From Lachnospiraceae bacterium UBA3826 (GTDB lineage: Bacteria > Bacillota > Clostridia > Lachnospirales > Lachnospiraceae): a DNA stretch of 14,722 bases. The notes under the pieces were generated by a model. The model ran no database searches. It saw only the letters and a program-made list of their open reading frames with translations, and had not been told where the DNA came from. The position numbers were made by a program, and so were the translations under genes. The stretch lies in the NCBI GenBank assembly GCA_002393095.1, contig DGII01000070.1, positions 1-14,722 on the forward strand. Reading direction: 5' to 3'. Numbering within the stretch: the first letter of the stretch is position 1; each line of letters begins with the position of its first letter. Of the stretch, positions 12,943-14,722 are shown piece after piece.

Positions 12943-14245
12943 CTTGCTGATATATAAGATAATTGATGAACTGTTGAGCCGTTCTGCCTGAGATTCCGCC
13001 GTGTGACATCTCCCAGCGTACAGCCTCTTTCCTAAGTGTCTCTTCATCCATATCGATGCCTGCTCTCTTAGCCAATTCGATGACAATGCGTTCATACTCC
13101 TTAGGCATGGGCTTTGAGTAGCCAATGGTGATACCGAACCGGCTGACTAAGGACAGCTTCTCTTCGACGGTATCGGAATGGTGTATATCCTCCTGATTGG
13201 TGTGATCATCCTTATCGTTCCATGTCTCCTTGATGAGATGTCGTCTGTTGGATGTTGCATATATGAGTATATTGTCAGGTCTGGTCTCCACACTTCCCTC
13301 AATGACCGCCTTCAGATACTTGTATTCGATCTCATCCTCCTCGAATGAAAGGTCATCCATATATATTATGAACTTATAATTCCTGTTCTTGATGGTGGAT
13401 ATGATAGCCTGAAGATGCTTGAACTGATGCTTGTATATCTCGACCATTCTAAGCCCGCTGTCATAATACTTGTTGACAATGGCCTTGATACTCGTCGACT
13501 TGCCCGTTCCGCTGTCACCGAATAGCAGTACATTGTTGGCCTTGCTTCCGCGAACGAAGGCCTCGGTATTCTCTACAAGCTTCTGCTTCTGCAGCTCATA
13601 TCCGATAAGGTCATCAAGAGTGACCACATCCATATTGTTGATGGCGACAAAATCAATGCCGCCTGCGGCATTCTCTTCGACTCTGAATGCTTTATTCAAG
13701 CCGAACTGTCCTACTCCGTAATCACGATAGAAGTCCGTGACTGCTGTATAGAACTCCTCATCATCCGCCGCTTCCTCAAGCTTCCTTGAGAGTGCCTGTA
13801 CCTTCTCACTCACATTCCAGTTGTATATCTTCTTATTCTTCTTCACTGCCTGATAGTCGTTAAGAACAGAGAAGCAGTTGACACCGAGTTCATTCTCTAT
13901 GCCGGAGAAATCATAGAAGAAAAGTCTTCTGATCCCGGCAAAATCCTCTTTGACTATGGATGTGACAGTTCCCTCTCTTATGACACTTTTCTCACAGACA
14001 AGAGAGAAGGGGTTCTCGCTCATCATAAGAAAAAAGGCGATATAGTTGTGCCAGAGATTATTATCAAATCCATAGTCGGTAGCTAATACAAGCAGCCTCT
14101 TAAGCTGCACCTTAATATCCTTAATGACCTTGGATTTATTGTATTCTCCTGTATCAACAAGCTCAAAGATGTCTCCCAGTCTGCTTAAGATACTGTCACT
14201 ATCAAGGCTTCCGTACATGAATAATTCCGAGATCTCTCTGTACAT
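12923..14245 (-). CDS. DUF815-type AAA ATPase, function unknown
   Basis: 440 residues from the ATG complementary to 14243-14245, chosen because AAAGGAGA lies about 9 nt upstream; the frame remains open to 14341 but crosses the promoter. N-terminal helical region (about 1-200) of unknown role, then an AAA core: Walker A G-D-S-G-T-G-K-S-T (243-251), Walker B F-I-I-Y-M-D-D-L-S-F-E (292-302) and a sensor-1-like Y-A-T-S-N-R-R-H-L-I. The block L-D-D-L-I-G-Y-E-L-Q-K-Q just before Walker A and the W-E-M-S-H-G-G-I-S-G-R-T-A-Q-Q-F near the C-terminus (an arginine-bearing, sensor-2-like element) are typical of DUF815, a family widespread in bacteria without an agreed function. Single gene, convergent with the epimerase. 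Confidence 0.9.
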   Translation of the reverse strand: MYREISELFMYGSLDSDSILSRLGDIFELVDTGEYNKSKVIKDIKVQLKRLLVLATDYGFDNNLWHNYIAFFLMMSENPFSLVCEKSVIREGTVTSIVKEDFAGIRRLFFYDFSGIENELGVNCFSVLNDYQAVKKNKKIYNWNVSEKVQALSRKLEEAADDEEFYTAVTDFYRDYGVGQFGLNKAFRVEENAAGGIDFVAINNMDVVTLDDLIGYELQKQKLVENTEAFVRGSKANNVLLFGDSGTGKSTSIKAIVNKYYDSGLRMVEIYKHQFKHLQAIISTIKNRNYKFIIYMDDLSFEEDEIEYKYLKAVIEGSVETRPDNILIYATSNRRHLIKETWNDKDDHTNQEDIHHSDTVEEKLSLVSRFGITIGYSKPMPKEYERIVIELAKRAGIDMDEETLRKEAVRWEMSHGGISGRTAQQFINYLIYQQEKNAVI

Positions 14246-14284
14246 ATCCGATATTCTCCTTTGCGTATCTCTTTTTACAGTCCT

Positions 14285-14293
14285 ATTGTAACA
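14285..14293 (-). promoter_or_regulatory. Possible extended -10 promoter of the DUF815 gene
   Basis: On the minus strand TG-T-TACAAT is read at 14293-14285, about 40 nt before the start codon. No good -35 hexamer is seen at 17 nt, as is common with an extended -10. Confidence 0.45.
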
Positions 14294-14339
14294 CAGCCGG
14301 AGGCTTATTTCTGCATTTTTAGAAAATACTTCCGGCACC

Positions 14340-14363
14340 AAGAGCCTGCAAGGCTCTTTTTTT
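14340..14363 (+). terminator. Orphan terminator-like hairpin
   Basis: AGAGCCT (14341-14347) pairs with AGGCTCT (14351-14357) around GCA, followed by seven T (14357-14363). It acts on the plus strand, but the gene to its left is on the minus strand, so it has no obvious client. It would stop antisense transcripts or be left from a lost gene. Confidence 0.65.
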
Positions 14364-14377
14364 CTGCTGCAAATTAG

Positions 14378-14578
14378 CTTATAGTCGCTGATGTATTATA
14401 TGTATTTGCTTTATCCGATGATGCATTGTTGGGTGTAATATTGTGGAATGCTTTTCCTATTCTGGATATTTTGGGTGCACGACTCTTAATGAAGGAAAAA
14501 CTCGTTGCCAAGCAGTATCTGATCCTTGCAATGCTGATAGTTGGTGCGGTACTTGTCGGCATATCAAATAACATGTGA
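14378..14578 (+). pseudogene. EamA/DMT-family transporter, C-terminal remnant
   Basis: An open stretch of 66 codons between an in-frame TAG (14375-14377) and TGA (14576-14578). Its translation has two membrane segments and the look of the last helices of a drug/metabolite transporter: a Y-V-F-A-L-S start, L-W-N-A-F-P-I-L-D-I-L, then the E-K-L hinge (M-K-E-K-L-V-A-K-Q) and a final L-I-V-G-A-V-L-V-G-I helix. No start codon with a ribosome binding site, and no N-terminal eight helices upstream, where an orphan terminator and the DUF815 promoter lie. I read it as a 5'-truncated remnant. The family call rests on pattern only. Confidence 0.6.
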
Positions 14579-14645
14579 TCAAAGGCCTCAGCAGCTTTGT
14601 ATTGAATGGAATTATACACACCAAAATCGTGAATTTGGGGTAAAT

Positions 14646-14684
14646 AAAAACGCCGAAAAGCTCATGAATACTGGACTTTTCGAC
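14646..14684 (-). terminator. Terminator downstream of the tRNA (minus strand)
   Basis: Read on the minus strand, GTCGAAAAG (14684-14676) pairs with CTTTTCGGC (14660-14652) and is followed by GTTTTTATTT. A G-U pair forms only in the minus-strand RNA; the plus strand has a C-A mismatch, which fixes the direction. Confidence 0.8.
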
Positions 14685-14696
14685 ATTTAACCAAAG

Positions 14697-14722
14697 AGCG
14701 ATAGACGGGGCTCGAACCCGCG
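14697..14722 (-). tRNA. tRNA 3' end, probably tRNA-Gly (5' part outside window)
   Basis: Read on the minus strand: T-arm GCGGG-TTCGAGC-CCCGT, acceptor 3' strand CTATCGC (14704-14698), discriminator T (14697). CCA is not encoded. The T discriminator and an implied GCGATAG 5' acceptor strand fit tRNA-Gly, but the anticodon is beyond the window edge, so the identity is an inference. Confidence 0.75.

Noticed and set aside
14374..14619. Minus-strand 81-codon frame
   Set aside because: The plus strand of this region encodes a transporter-like tail; the minus frame has no ribosome binding site or recognisable features.

Overview
The window looks like the chromosome of a motile member of the Lachnospiraceae (Clostridia), perhaps near Butyrivibrio or Coprococcus. 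This is an inference from moderate GC, heavy use of AGA/AGG and ATA codons, frequent CTT-AAG pairs, strong GGAGG ribosome binding sites, a SigI/RsgI pair, a chemoreceptor and a DUF815 ATPase. No 16S or other decisive marker is present, so the genus is open.

Layout. (1) 1-1281, lipid metabolism: the 3' end of a diacylglycerol-kinase-type lipid kinase and a PAP2-family membrane phosphatase, separated by a structured 136-base repeat, then a terminator. (2) 1340-4768, the aspartate-family amino-acid operon: promoter, HTH-ACT regulator (ThrR/PheB type), homoserine dehydrogenase, aspartate kinase, then a second copy of the structured repeat and a 16-bp perfect terminator-like hairpin. (3) 4779-7037, a monocistronic Cache-domain chemoreceptor with its own promoter, leader and terminator. 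(4) 7038-7687, no protein gene but an apparent stand-alone RNA gene of about 320 nt with a near-consensus promoter and a terminator; it contains four GGAGG cores and matches no RNA class I recognise. (5) 7617-9107, a membrane-anchored GH3 beta-N-acetylhexosaminidase. (6) 9126-12942, a tightly packed four-gene unit: secreted Met-Pro-Gln-Gly repeat protein, SigI-like sigma factor, RsgI-like membrane anti-sigma factor with a Met/Pro/Asp-rich tail, and an NAD-dependent epimerase. Its upstream region carries a possible SigI-type promoter and a 15-bp leader hairpin. (7) 12923-14245, on the minus strand, a DUF815 AAA ATPase converging on the epimerase; both stop codons lie inside one shared terminator hairpin. 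(8) 14340-14722: an orphan terminator, a 5'-truncated EamA/DMT transporter remnant, and the 3' end of a tRNA (probably Gly) with its terminator on the minus strand.

Most worth following up: the two-copy intergenic element, whose three hairpins and loop-to-3'-end pseudoknot are supported by compensatory base changes between copies; the GGAGG-rich RNA gene; and the SigI/RsgI operon, in which the usual carbohydrate-sensing tail of RsgI is replaced by low-complexity Met/Pro/Asp repeats that resemble the repeats of the secreted protein encoded first in the operon.
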